Positions 9,801 through 16,889 of a stretch of 64,000 nucleotides of DNA are shown piece after piece. Source of the stretch: Bacteroidales bacterium (GTDB taxonomy: Bacteria > Bacteroidota > Bacteroidia > Bacteroidales > JAGOPY01); contig JAGOPY010000001.1 of NCBI GenBank assembly GCA_017991835.1, positions 273,892 through 337,891 on the forward strand, written 5' to 3'. Under the pieces are notes generated by a model. That model searched no databases and had not been told where the DNA came from. It was given only the letters and a program-made list of their open reading frames with translations. Numbering within the stretch: the first letter of the stretch is position 1; each line of letters begins with the position of its first letter. The translations under genes were made by a program, and so were the position numbers.

Positions 9801-9860
9801 TTGCCCCATGGTAGTACAACTTATGGCAATGATGAGAAATAACAGAATTGATTTATTCAT
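3837..9860 (-). CDS. Alpha-2-macroglobulin family protein with degenerate thioester motif
   Basis: A 2007-residue exported protein. The N-terminus (MNKSILLFLIIAISCTTMG, then Q) is a signal peptide; a lipobox reading at Cys15 is possible but weak. An MG2-type segment (DRSIYRPGQTVYFKG) lies near residue 590, and the conserved A2M core (FNETAFFFPDL, then VPESLTAWKLMALAY) near residue 1240. The C-terminal half is the alpha-helical thioester domain. At the expected thioester site the sequence reads HESADGLFTRYYA; residues 1461-1464 are SADG in place of CxEQ, so no covalent thioester can form. Bacterial homologues are thought to trap proteases in the periplasm or on the surface. Its partner is unknown, and no penicillin-binding protein 1C gene is adjacent. 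Confidence 0.85.
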   Translation of the reverse strand: MNKSILLFLIIAISCTTMGQKSYEKEWKEVEAAVRKGLPQSALKIVDSVYLDARSSDNAPQFLKAALYQIKLRSDFQENFMESSILQVETELKTASVPVKQILHSIRAELYWRYYQGNRYRFMERTGVSNPDLTDIKTWDLKTLVNTVTESYLASVGQEYATLKIKLDFIDPILETEPGSKIYRPTLYDFLAHRALEYFANEEPAVVRPAEGFLLDQENYFSPAGEFSSLKITSPDENDLKWRALLIYQNLLRFHSGDDDPAALIDADLARLKFVQQHSVLQDKDLLYKNALAELQEKHKSAPGAADVAYELAASYNLSGTFYVRNQGEVNRWDLKKAREICEKTIREYPGTDGAKNCAILLAEISEPSLNFSVNYANVPDQPFLGSLNFRNVSTVYFRIVKADPEEDRNRRQREMGENLVAKYLALQPVKAWSVKLPDDGDFQTHNTQVRIPSLPKGYYVILASDNEEFSYENRPVAYSPAWVTGISYVSQRNPEDGKLEIYVLDRDKGIPMKGVSVAAYIREYDYKTRSYLDKLINTLTSDENGYISMAAVRNDSKSFFLKFSQGNDLYFTENYFYLYPTGPTEDTRISTYFFTDRSIYRPGQTVYFKGIVLERTGTKSEIKPGYSMVVTFYDVNNQKVSEKAVTTSDFGSFNGIFTAPAGGLTGEMSIRCETGSVGFSVEEYKRPRFIVEVDPLEGSYKLNETVNVTGKATNYSGSAVDQASVSYRVVRTARFPVWRSWWRWFPLTPESEITSGKTMTGADGSFSLSFKALPDLTVDRKYQPVFNYTVYVDVTDMTGEVRSAEGSLSVGYQAMLLDAGIPDEVDQLGPDAFPLSATNLNRQPVPAEVKVSVHLLDAPARLIRKQQWENPDVFTMTREEFLASFPYELYDDENDPETWNKKELMMEKSYRTPSDSTIIINNLKSWKEGHYVLTIESKDAYGEKVETKKFFTLFNPSLKSLPSNDSFWYSVIKPGGEPGDTVAFTAGTAEQGVRLLYEIENDGKIIRREWISLSREKRTFRIPVKEEYRGNFFVNLVFVKGNRSYGVSEQFTVPFTDKQLKITAETFRDKLTPGQEEEWKLRITGMNGDKVAAELLASMYDASLDAFRGHSWSFGLYPVRSSAAGWSVFDAFTQASSHLVKKQPADPPSYIFHSYDRLNWFGFNHYGGIYPRMGGMEMRMKNAMPAMDGMAADKAQEEAEMTVTESGDVPAEPLPDEKKPEVPDMPVRKNFNETAFFFPDLKTDEKGDVILSFTVPESLTAWKLMALAYTKDLKTGYLEKEVATRKELMVMTNAPRFFREGDQVMFAAKLVSMSDKKLAGKIQAEFFDAYTMKPVDALVKNLVKVVDFSVEKGKSEVFFWDIVIPEGLDALVCRVKASADEFSDGEEIVVPVLPNRMLVTETLPLPVNGKGTKNFKFSKLAASGKSGSLSSYRLTLEFTSNPAWYAVQALPYMTGYVHESADGLFTRYYANSLASYIANSNPKIKAVFESWKNITPDALLSNLEKNQELKAVLLNETPWVMEAKNESERKKRIAVLFDLNRMAAEQQSALAKLQQMQTPNGGWAWFKGMRDDRYITQLIVTGIGRLQHLGVIELQRNPDLISMTQSAFRYLGERLKEDYDDIVKDSKGRMDENHLGSAQIQYLYAYSYLMEFVKVHPSNKEAFDYFTSQAGKYWKDQNKYLQGMMAIALSRMNVPDVPAAILASLKENALVSEEMGMYWKVPEGYFWYEAPVERQAMLIEAFAEVTRDEEAVELMKIWLLKQKQTQDWKTSRATADAVYALLLKGTDLLASDQLVEVTLGTEKIDPLTMDGVTVQAGTGYFQVSKMGKEITPEMGNIKVVKKDEGIAWGAVYWQYFEHLDKITPAASPLSIERELYLERNTSTGPVLDPVFDNSILKTGDRVKARIIIRVDRDMEYVHMKDMRAAAFEPIEAISGYRWQDGLGYYESIRDASVNFYFDYLRKGTYVFEYPLNVTQKGEFSNGITSIQCLYAPEFAAHSQGIRVRVE

Positions 9861-9919
9861 GGCTAAATTGATTATTCGGTTGGTTCTTCTTTATGTTTTT
9901 TCGAATATAAAAATCATTT

Positions 9920-9957
9920 CACGAAGTTACATGAAGAAGACACGAAGTTACATGAAG
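9920..9957. repeat. Direct repeat, CACGAAGTTACATGAAG
   Basis: The 17-mer CACGAAGTTACATGAAG occurs at 9920-9936 and 9941-9957, in the 218-bp gap upstream of the macroglobulin-like gene. Apart from a weak minus-strand TATATTCG promoter-like box (9909-9902) and the mini-hairpin repeats that follow, I see nothing else in this gap. Confidence 0.7.
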
Positions 9958-10017
9958 GATAAGCCAAATTTATGCCAAAGTTTTTTATAACCTCCGTACA
10001 GCACAATACAACTTAAA

Positions 10018-10087
10018 GACGCGAGCGCAGCGAGCTAATGACTACTTTATGACCACTTTATGACGCGAGCGCAGCGAGCTAATGACT
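10018..10087. repeat. Mini-hairpin repeat, two copies (GCGAGCGCAGCGAGC core)
   Basis: A 26-bp repeat with core GACGCGAGCGCAGCGAGC followed by TAATGACT occurs at 10018-10043 and 10062-10087. The core contains GCGCAGC, a member of the d(GCGNAGC) class known to form very stable mini-hairpins. The second copy provides the TAG stop codon of the DUF3108 gene on the minus strand. A third copy with GCGAAGC lies at 29302-29327. Confidence 0.8.
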
Positions 10088-10912
10088 TTCCAACGGCCAT
10101 CGCAGCCCCCTGTACTCCACCAGTTCAATCTTCACCGATCCGATAAAAACAGCCGACTTCATCAAAACGGGTATTTTATTCCGGTCGTCGGTCACCCATA
10201 GCTCCATCGGGTATGGATCCTGGAATAACTCACCCACAGCAACGCGTGGTTTGAACCGCATGCAGGGCAAAGTCCCGAAATCGGTTCTGACCGATTCACG
10301 GCCCATGAAAACAATTTCGCTGTGATAAAGGGAATCATCCAGGAAAAAATCGACGTAATATGTATCATTCACCTCGGCCGTATCGAAATCCCATGATCTG
10401 ACATAATAAAAAGCAGATACTATATCCTGGACATACTGTGTAATATCTTTTGTTTTGCGGATACTCACCGCTTTCCGGGCCTGGTGGTCAAAAAAGATCG
10501 TATCGTCTTTTTTATAGCCTCCCTCCCGGGTATAGCGGATAAATTTCAGTGGCATCAGCCCCTCCTTATCCATAAAAGTCTCAAATTTATCCCTGACCTT
10601 GTAAAAGACGTTGAAAAGGCCGGCAGAATTGCCATTGACAGTGATATGGTAAGTGTCCCTGCCGTTTATTTTCACCGGTTCGGTAGAAATTTCCATCGTT
10701 CCGTACCCGGCGGTCATCCAGTAGGTCACCCAGGAATCGTAAAAGACGCGATATTTCAGGAATTCGCCGTGCTGGAAGGTGTTGTTTTCTACCTGACGAG
10801 AATCATCCTGCCCCGATAATATAAAAGGAAACAATATGAAACAGGCCAAAAAATGTTGAAAGTTGAAGGTTGAAGGTTGAATTCGGAAATAATATTTAGA
10901 TAAATTGATCAT
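10079..10912 (-). CDS. DUF3108 domain-containing exported protein
   Basis: A 277-residue protein. After a hydrophobic segment (FLACFILFPFILSGQ, residues 21-35) that should act as a signal sequence, the family pattern HGEFLKYRVFYDSWVTYW begins near residue 48. DUF3108 proteins are periplasmic or outer-membrane beta-rich proteins of unknown function. Residues 11-20 (IQPSTFNFQH) are encoded by a heptamer array (10854-10882), so the n-region of the signal peptide appears to be built from repeat DNA. No alternative ATG lies between the repeat and the hydrophobic core. The stop codon lies in a mini-hairpin repeat. Confidence 0.8.
   Translation of the reverse strand: MINLSKYYFRIQPSTFNFQHFLACFILFPFILSGQDDSRQVENNTFQHGEFLKYRVFYDSWVTYWMTAGYGTMEISTEPVKINGRDTYHITVNGNSAGLFNVFYKVRDKFETFMDKEGLMPLKFIRYTREGGYKKDDTIFFDHQARKAVSIRKTKDITQYVQDIVSAFYYVRSWDFDTAEVNDTYYVDFFLDDSLYHSEIVFMGRESVRTDFGTLPCMRFKPRVAVGELFQDPYPMELWVTDDRNKIPVLMKSAVFIGSVKIELVEYRGLRWPLESH
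10854..10882. repeat. Heptamer array, GTTGAAG type, inside the DUF3108 start
   Basis: Four units of GTTGAAG/GTTGAAA/GTTGAAT in tandem, translated on the minus strand as part of the DUF3108 signal region. A degenerate relative (CAACATTCAACC, then AATCAACATT) lies at 10943-10971, touching the leuS stop codon. Confidence 0.7.
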
Positions 10913-10968
10913 GGATTAAACTAAATTTAAAAGTCCCCATTTCAACATTCAACCTTTAAAAATCAACA

Positions 10969-13818
10969 TTAAACAACAACGTTTATTATTTTCTTCGGCA
11001 CGAAGATCACCTTTTTCGGCGCACCGCCGGCCAGCCACTTCCGGGCTTCCGGTGCAGCCATCACAGCGGCTTCAACATCGGCCGGTGCGAAGTCGACCGG
11101 CAACTCGAGCTGGAACCGCAGCTTACCATTAAACGAAACGGGATAATTAAACGTATTTTCCCGGATGAATTCTTCGTCAAATTCAGGGAAAGATGCATAA
11201 GCAATCGTTCCGTCATGACCCAGCAGCGACCAGATCTCTTCGGCGATGTGGGGGGCAAAAGATGAGATGAGTATATTCAGCGGCTCCAGGATCGACCGTT
11301 TATTGCATTTCAGATCGGTGAGTTCGTTCACGCAGATCATAAAGCTGGAGACGGTCGTATTGAAGGAAAACCGTTCAATATCCTCTTTGGTTTTAAGGAT
11401 GGTTTTATGAAGGATTTTGAGCTCGGCAGCAGATGGAGTCTCATCGGTAACCTGAAATTCACCCTGCTCTGTAAAGAACAACCGCCAGTATTTCTTCAGG
11501 AACCGGAAAACTCCTTCGATCCCCTTGGTATCCCAGGGTTTCGACAGTTCCACCGGGCCCAGGAACATCTCGTACATCCGGAGCGTATCGGCGCCGTAAC
11601 GGACAATGAGATCATCGGGGTTCTGCACGTTATGCTTTGATTTCGACATTTTTTCGATCTCCCATCCGCAGATATATTTCCCGTTTTCCAGGATAAATTC
11701 GGCATGACGGTACTCCGCTCTCCAATTTCGGAAAGCTTCGATATCGAGGACATCGTTATCCACCATTTCAATGTCGACATGAAGGCGGGTCGTATCGTAC
11801 TGATCTTTAAGGCCATAAGAAACGAACTTACTGGTCCCGTTGATTCGGTAGACAAAGCTTGACCGCCCCTGGATCTTCCCCTGGTTGATCAGCCGTTTGA
11901 ATGGCTCTTCTTTGCATACCAAACCTATATCGAAGAGGAACATGTTCCAGAAGCGGGAATAGATCAGGTGGCCGGCGGCGTGCTCATCGCCACCGACGTA
12001 CAGATCAATATCCTGCCAGTACCCGTTGGCTTCCTTAGAAAAATAGGCATCGTTGTTCCAGGGATCCATGTAACGGAGATAGTAGCCGCTGGAGCCGGCA
12101 AATCCTGGCATAGTACTGGTTTCCAGCGGATAGCCCTCCGTTGTGTGCCAGTTTTTGGCCCGTGCCAGGGGCGGTTCGCCCGTTTCGGTGGGCAGGTATT
12201 TGTCGACTTCCGGCAATTCAAGCGGAAGCCGGCTTTCGTCGAGCGGATAAGGCATCCCTTCGCGGTAGTAAATCGGGAAAGGCTCACCCCAATAGCGCTG
12301 GCGACTGAAAATCGCATCGCGGAGGCGGAAATTCACCGTTCCGTATCCAACGCCCTGCTCTTCTATTTTGCGAATTGTGGCGGTAATGGCCGCTTTTACT
12401 TTCAGTCCGGTGATGAAGCCCGAATTGACCATCACCCCGTCTTTGGCGTCATACGATTCTGACCAGAGCATCGGATCGCTCTCCTCCTCATCTTCCTTTT
12501 TAACCACCTGGATGATCGGCAGGTCAAAGTGACGGGCGAATGCGAAGTCGCGGCTGTCGTGCGCCGGAACGGCCATGATGGCTCCCGTTCCGTAACCGGC
12601 CAGCACGTAATCGGCCACCCAGATCGGTATCTGTTCCCCTGTCAGCGGGTTGATGCCGTAAGCTCCCGTAAATTCGCCGGTGATCCGTTTCACTTCGGTC
12701 ATCCGGTCGCGCTCTGAGCGGTTTTTCGCCCATTCGACATATTCGGCCACCTTCTCTTTCCTGTCGGGCGTGGTGATCTGCGGTACCAGCTCGTGCTCCG
12801 GCGCCAGCACCATGAATGTCGCACCGAAGAGGGTATCGGGACGGGTGGTGAAGACCTCTATAAATGTTCCAGGTTCCGGGTTCCGGGTTCCGGGTTTCAT
12901 ATTTGACTGCCAACTGCCGGCTGCCGACTGCCGACTGCCGACTGCCAACTGAAAATACACTGCAGCGCCTTCCGAACGCCCGATCCAGTTGCGCTGCACC
13001 TCTTTCAGGGAGTCGCTCCATTCGAGCTTTTCCAGCCCGTCGAGCAGGCGTTGTGCGTAAGCCGTTATGCGCAGCGACCATTGTTTCATCTGTTTGCGTT
13101 CCACCGGGTGGCCGCCGCGTTCCGAAAAACCGTCTTTCACCTCGTCGTTGGCCAGCACCGTTCCCAGGGCCGGGCACCAGTTTACCCAGGTGTCGGAAAG
13201 ATAAGCCAGGCGGTAGTTCATCAGTATCTGCTGCTGTTCCTTTTCGGTCATGGCTTTCCATGATTCGGCCGTGAATGTATCTGTCGGATTGCAAACCGCC
13301 TTCACGTTCGCGTTTCCTTCTTGTTCAAAAATATTAACGAGTTTATCAATTTGCTCTGCTTTGTTACTTTCCCTGTTGTACCACGACTTGAAAAGCCGGA
13401 TGAAAGTCCACTGCGTCCATTTGTAATAAAACGGGTCGCTCGTCACCACTTCCCGGTCCCAGTCGTACGAAAAGCCGATCTGGTCGAGTTGCTCACGGTA
13501 GCGGGCAATATTCTTTTCGGTCGTAATGGCCGGGTGGGTACCCGTCTGTATGGCATACTGTTCTGCCGGCAGGCCGTAAGCGTCGAAGCCCATCGGGTGG
13601 AGCACGTTAAATCCCTGCAGGCGTTTGTAGCGGCTGTAAATATCGGATGCAATGTAACCCAGCGGATGGCCGACATGCAGTCCAGCCCCTGACGGGTAAG
13701 GGAACATGTCGAGAACATAATATTTTGGTTTGTCAGATTGATTAAAGGCTTTGAAGGTTTTCTTCTCCCGCCAGTAATCCTGCCATTTTTTTTCGATCGC
13801 GTTAAAGTTGTACTCCAT
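10969..13818 (-). CDS. leuS: Leucyl-tRNA synthetase with a repeat-derived insertion
   Basis: Class Ia leucyl-tRNA synthetase of 949 residues, which charges tRNA-Leu in the cytoplasm. The HIGH-type motif ([10 protein letters not shown]) lies near residue 45 and the KMSKS motif (EKMSKSKHN) in the C-terminal third. The editing (CP1) domain carries [12 protein letters not shown]. Immediately before that motif, residues 290-318 ([12 protein letters not shown]..., ...[10 protein letters not shown]) are a low-complexity insertion encoded by heptamer arrays at 12865-12951. Other bacterial LeuRS have only a short strand-loop-strand there. I chose the ATG at 13818 ([12 protein letters not shown]); an upstream ATG at 13863 would add 15 residues derived from GTTCCA-type repeats. 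Confidence 0.95.
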   Translation of the reverse strand: MEYNFNAIEKKWQDYWREKKTFKAFNQSDKPKYYVLDMFPYPSGAGLHVGHPLGYIASDIYSRYKRLQGFNVLHPMGFDAYGLPAEQYAIQTGTHPAITTEKNIARYREQLDQIGFSYDWDREVVTSDPFYYKWTQWTFIRLFKSWYNRESNKAEQIDKLVNIFEQEGNANVKAVCNPTDTFTAESWKAMTEKEQQQILMNYRLAYLSDTWVNWCPALGTVLANDEVKDGFSERGGHPVERKQMKQWSLRITAYAQRLLDGLEKLEWSDSLKEVQRNWIGRSEGAAVYFQLAVGSRQSAAGSWQSNMKPGTRNPEPGTFIEVFTTRPDTLFGATFMVLAPEHELVPQITTPDRKEKVAEYVEWAKNRSERDRMTEVKRITGEFTGAYGINPLTGEQIPIWVADYVLAGYGTGAIMAVPAHDSRDFAFARHFDLPIIQVVKKEDEEESDPMLWSESYDAKDGVMVNSGFITGLKVKAAITATIRKIEEQGVGYGTVNFRLRDAIFSRQRYWGEPFPIYYREGMPYPLDESRLPLELPEVDKYLPTETGEPPLARAKNWHTTEGYPLETSTMPGFAGSSGYYLRYMDPWNNDAYFSKEANGYWQDIDLYVGGDEHAAGHLIYSRFWNMFLFDIGLVCKEEPFKRLINQGKIQGRSSFVYRINGTSKFVSYGLKDQYDTTRLHVDIEMVDNDVLDIEAFRNWRAEYRHAEFILENGKYICGWEIEKMSKSKHNVQNPDDLIVRYGADTLRMYEMFLGPVELSKPWDTKGIEGVFRFLKKYWRLFFTEQGEFQVTDETPSAAELKILHKTILKTKEDIERFSFNTTVSSFMICVNELTDLKCNKRSILEPLNILISSFAPHIAEEIWSLLGHDGTIAYASFPEFDEEFIRENTFNYPVSFNGKLRFQLELPVDFAPADVEAAVMAAPEARKWLAGGAPKKVIFVPKKIINVVV
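12865..12951. repeat. Composite heptamer array inside leuS
   Basis: Read on the coding strand, five to six units of GGCAGTC (with GGCAGCC and GGCAGTT variants) are followed by four units of GGAACCC/GGAACCT, joined by a short AT-rich link. Neither unit contains a stop codon in any frame in this orientation. The same two blocks in the same order occur inside capG at 48383-48450. Confidence 0.85.
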
Positions 13819-13854
13819 AATTGTTCCAGTGTTCCAGCCTAAAAGTTTATTATT

Positions 13855-13962
13855 TAACCACAAAGGAACACAAAGGGTTACACGAAGTCACACAAAGGTT
13901 TTGAATTTGTAACTGTAACTTTGTGGCCCTTTGTGAAGTACTTTGTGCGCCTTTGTGGTTAA
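13855..13962. repeat. Inverted CACAAAGG array (long hairpin)
   Basis: Outer arms TTAACCACAAAGG (13855-13867) and CCTTTGTGGTTAA (13950-13962) are perfect 13-bp inverted repeats. Inside them further units of CACAAAGG and CCTTTGTG mirror each other around a core of about 20 bp. The element lies between the divergent leuS and ftsX genes. It has no T-tract, so it does not look like an intrinsic terminator. Confidence 0.8.
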
Positions 13963-14045
13963 GTCCTTTCAAATCTTTGCCAAAGAGGCTATCCAGGCAG
14001 CAAATTTACAAATAATCACCCGATGCAGAGTCCGTGAAAAAGTGC

Positions 14046-14053
14046 TATCTTCG
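14046..14053 (+). promoter_or_regulatory. Weak -7 box before ftsX
   Basis: TATCTTCG matches TAnnTTTG with one mismatch and ends 5 bp before the ATG. No clear -33 element was seen. If used, the transcript would be essentially leaderless. Confidence 0.3.
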
Positions 14054-14058
14054 TCGCC

Positions 14059-14937
14059 ATGTCGAAAATGGAGGAAAGATACCACCGGAGGCGCTACCAG
14101 TCGAGCGTAGCCACGACGATCGTCAGCATCACGCTGGTGCTGACGATGCTGGGTTTGCTGGGACTGACGATACTTCATGCCCGCAAGTTATCGGACTATG
14201 TGAAAGAGAATATCGGGTTCAGGGTGTACCTGAAGGAGGATGCTGCGACGGAGGATATTATCATCCTGCAAAAAAAGCTGGATGCGGAACCTTTCGTCAA
14301 ATCCTCACGGTACATCTCCCCGGAGGAGGCTGCCCGGGAACTGACCGCCGATCTGGGCGAAGACTTCATCGATTTCCTGGGATACAATCCGCTGCCGCCT
14401 TCCATCGACCTGAGGGTAAGAGCCGCCTATGCCAATGTGGAAAGCCTTGAAACCATCGAACGAAACCTGATGCAGGAGGTGGTCGTCAAGGAGGTTTTTT
14501 ACCAGAAATCGCTGGTCCATCTCATCAATAAAAATGTCAACCGGATCAGTATCGTCTTGCTCGGGTTCACCGGTTTGTTGATGTTGATCGCTATTGCTTT
14601 AATAAACAACACTATACGTTTATCCGTTTATTCTAAAAGGTTCATTATCCGGACGATGAAACTGGTGGGCGCCACCCGGCGGTTCATCAGCCGTCCGTTC
14701 ATTGTCAGGGGAGTTTTACAGGGCTTTTACAGCGCAATCTTCGCCATCATCCTCCTGGTAACGATCCTGTATTTCCTCATGCAACAGGTCCCCGAACTGG
14801 TAAATCTTTTTGATCTCTACCTTTACCTGGCCGTGTTTTTGCTGGTGATGCTCACCGGTATGTTCCTGGCATGGGTCTCCACCTGGTTTGCCGTCAGGAA
14901 ATATCTCAGGATGACGGAAGATGAACTGTATAGTTAA
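14059..14937 (+). CDS. ftsX: Cell division protein FtsX
   Basis: A 292-residue, four-helix membrane protein of the FtsX/MacB permease fold. The first membrane helix is at residues 15-40 (TTIVSITLVLTMLGLLGLTI). An extracytoplasmic domain of about 130 residues (FRVYLKEDA) follows, then three helices in the C-terminal half. With the ATPase FtsE it controls peptidoglycan hydrolases at the septum. ftsE is not adjacent. The gene opens the plus-strand ftsX, DUF3098, uppP, truB order that I recall as common in Bacteroidota. Confidence 0.9.
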   Translation: MSKMEERYHRRRYQSSVATTIVSITLVLTMLGLLGLTILHARKLSDYVKENIGFRVYLKEDAATEDIIILQKKLDAEPFVKSSRYISPEEAARELTADLGEDFIDFLGYNPLPPSIDLRVRAAYANVESLETIERNLMQEVVVKEVFYQKSLVHLINKNVNRISIVLLGFTGLLMLIAIALINNTIRLSVYSKRFIIRTMKLVGATRRFISRPFIVRGVLQGFYSAIFAIILLVTILYFLMQQVPELVNLFDLYLYLAVFLLVMLTGMFLAWVSTWFAVRKYLRMTEDELYS

Positions 14938-14950
14938 AGCTGAATTTTTA

Positions 14951-14958
14951 TACTTTTG
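14951..14958 (+). promoter_or_regulatory. -7 promoter element before the DUF3098 gene
   Basis: TACTTTTG is an exact TAnnTTTG match 17 bp upstream of the DUF3098 start. No TTG is seen at the expected -33 distance. Confidence 0.4.
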
Positions 14959-14975
14959 TTTTAAATTCTTAAAAG

Positions 14976-15266
14976 ATGGTGACAAAGACTAAACCGGTTG
15001 CAAAAGAAAAAGCTTCGCCGTTAAAGGCTCCGGAGCCGGAATCACGCGCCGGATTTGCATTTGGCAGGGAAAACTACCGCCTCCTGTTCATTGCATTGGG
15101 ACTGATCGTATTAGGATTCCTGCTGATGATCGGCGGCGGATCGAAAGATCCCAACACATTCAGCTACGGCATTTTCAATTTTCAGCGGTTGACCCTTGCG
15201 CCGATCCTGATCCTTGCCGGATATGTCGTCGGCATCTTTTCCATCATGAAAAAACCCAAAGATTAA
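14976..15266 (+). CDS. DUF3098 domain-containing membrane protein
   Basis: A 96-residue protein with a charged N-terminus and two membrane helices (residues 33-50, LLFIALGLIVLGFLLMIG; and 72-88, LAPILILAGYVVGIFSI). The motif FAFGRENYRLL at the start of the domain is typical of DUF3098, which is confined to Bacteroidota. Its position between ftsX and uppP suggests a role in envelope growth, but the function is unknown. Confidence 0.85.
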   Translation: MVTKTKPVAKEKASPLKAPEPESRAGFAFGRENYRLLFIALGLIVLGFLLMIGGGSKDPNTFSYGIFNFQRLTLAPILILAGYVVGIFSIMKKPKD

Positions 15267-15287
15267 TTCCTGACCTTTTATTTAAAG

Positions 15288-16094
15288 ATGAATTGGTTTG
15301 AAGCGCTGATCCTCGGCCTTGTACAAGGCCTGACCGAATTTTTACCGGTCAGCAGCAGCGGCCACCTTGAGCTCGGAAAAGCCATCCTGGGCGTTGATCC
15401 CGAAAGAAGCCTTGTTTTTACCGTGGTGGTCCATGGCGCCACCGTGCTCAGTACCATCGTCGTGTTCAGGAAAGACCTCTGGAAGCTGATCCGTGAAGTC
15501 TTTGCCATCAGGTGGAAAGATGCGGTAGCGCTTCGTTTTACCGAAACCATGCAATACAATTTCAAGCTCATCCTCTCCATGATCCCCGTGGTGATCCTGG
15601 GGCTTTTCTTCATGGAAGAAATTGAATCGCTGTTCACCGGAAGGGTTGTCTTTGTCGGCTTCATGCTGATCGTCACCGCGCTCCTGCTGGCTTCGACCTA
15701 TCTTATCAAAAACAATAACCGGAAAATCACTTTTGCCGATTCCCTGATTATCGGCATCGCACAGGCCATTGCAGTCATCCCCGGTATCTCGAGGTCGGGG
15801 GCCACGATTTCCACCGGCCTGCTGCTGGGCAATAAACGGGAGCTGGTTACCAAATTCTCGTTCCTGATGGTGCTGATCCCTATCATCGGCGCCAATGCAA
15901 AAGACCTGGCCGGTTCGGAAATGATGACAGAAACGACGGTCAGCGCCACTTCGCTCCTCATCGGTTTTGCTGCAGCCTTTATCTCCGGATTTTTTGCCTG
16001 CAAATGGATGATCGGAATTGTGAAAAAAGGCAACCTGGTTTACTTTTCGGCTTATTGCTTCATCATTGGGCTGATCGCCATTATTTTCGGATGA
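15288..16094 (+). CDS. uppP: Undecaprenyl-diphosphate phosphatase
   Basis: A 268-residue polytopic membrane protein of the BacA/UppP family. It dephosphorylates undecaprenyl pyrophosphate to recycle the lipid carrier for peptidoglycan and capsule synthesis. Signatures are GLVQGLTEFLPVSSSGHLEL near residue 10 and PGISRSGATIST near residue 165, which hold the catalytic Glu, Ser and Arg residues. Its stop codon overlaps the truB start, indicating translational coupling. Confidence 0.95.
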   Translation: MNWFEALILGLVQGLTEFLPVSSSGHLELGKAILGVDPERSLVFTVVVHGATVLSTIVVFRKDLWKLIREVFAIRWKDAVALRFTETMQYNFKLILSMIPVVILGLFFMEEIESLFTGRVVFVGFMLIVTALLLASTYLIKNNNRKITFADSLIIGIAQAIAVIPGISRSGATISTGLLLGNKRELVTKFSFLMVLIPIIGANAKDLAGSEMMTETTVSATSLLIGFAAAFISGFFACKWMIGIVKKGNLVYFSAYCFIIGLIAIIFG

Positions 16095-16777
16095 TGTTTG
16101 ATTTTCACAAAGGAGAGCTGTTGCTCATCGACAAACCGCTCGACTGGACCTCGTTTGATGCCGTGAACAAGATCAGGCGACTGATCGAAAAAAAGACGGG
16201 TGTTAAGCTGAAGGTCGGTCATGCCGGAACGCTTGATCCCAAGGCCACAGGGCTGTTGCTGATCTGTACCGGTGCGATGACCAAACAGATTGTCAACCTC
16301 ACCGGCCTGGATAAGGAATACTGCGGGACTTTCATCCTCGGGGCCACGACGCCGTGTTTCGATACCGAAAAGCCGGTTGACCGGACATTTCCGGTCGAAC
16401 ACATCACGGAAGAGATGATCCGGGATACGGCAAAGCGGTTTACCGGGACGATTCAGCAGGTTCCCCCGCAGTTTTCAGCCAAGCTGGTCGATGGAAAGCG
16501 GGCTTATTTGTCGGCCCGGAAATCCAGGGAAGTGCGGCTGGACCCGGTAACCATCACCATCAGCGAATTTGAGATTACGCATATAGCATTGCCGGAGGTC
16601 GGTTTTCGTGTGTCGGGCAGCAAAGGGACCTATATCCGGGCGCTGGCCAGGGATTTCGGCGAAGCGCTGGGCTCGGGGGCATACCTGGCTTCTCTCCGGC
16701 GCACCCGTATCGGAGATTATCGTGTCGATGATGCGATAAACCTGCCCCAGTTCGAGGTTTTGGTTGCGCAACAATAA
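16091..16777 (+). CDS. truB: tRNA pseudouridine(55) synthase TruB
   Basis: Converts U55 to pseudouridine in the T-loop of tRNAs. The 228-residue protein carries LLLIDKPLDWTSFD at the N-terminus and GHAGTLDPKATG, which contains the catalytic Asp. The C-terminal PUA extension of longer TruB proteins is missing or minimal, as in many Bacteroidota. Two consecutive ATG codons (16091 and 16094) overlap the uppP stop. An open extension up to 16004 would lie inside uppP and is not supported. Confidence 0.93.
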   Translation: MMFDFHKGELLLIDKPLDWTSFDAVNKIRRLIEKKTGVKLKVGHAGTLDPKATGLLLICTGAMTKQIVNLTGLDKEYCGTFILGATTPCFDTEKPVDRTFPVEHITEEMIRDTAKRFTGTIQQVPPQFSAKLVDGKRAYLSARKSREVRLDPVTITISEFEITHIALPEVGFRVSGSKGTYIRALARDFGEALGSGAYLASLRRTRIGDYRVDDAINLPQFEVLVAQQ

Positions 16778-16826
16778 TGATGGGATCGCAAAAATCAACA
16801 AAACTTAAAACTTCCTTAATAATCAG

Positions 16827-16857
16827 TTGACAAACCCTCTTTATTGTATTACCTTTG
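16827..16857 (+). promoter_or_regulatory. queA promoter
   Basis: TTG (16827-16829), a 20-nt spacer and TACCTTTG (16850-16857) match the Bacteroidota sigma-ABfr consensus. The transcript would start near 16864, about 25 nt before the queA ATG. Confidence 0.7.
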
Positions 16858-16889
16858 CACAGCTTTTTGAAAAGATGTAATGTGTCGTT

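Noticed and set aside
3837..9860. Lipoprotein assignment for the macroglobulin-like protein
   Set aside because: The residues before Cys15 (AIS) fit the lipobox poorly; cleavage after TTMG by signal peptidase I is at least as likely, so it is not asserted.
12524..13294. 256-codon minus-strand frame overlapping leuS in another phase
   Set aside because: It lies entirely within leuS and shows no domain; its openness is partly due to the stop-free repeat insertion.
13819..13863. N-terminal extension of LeuRS
   Set aside because: The extra 15 codons derive from GTTCCA repeats, and the next ATG starts the conserved [12 protein letters not shown] sequence.
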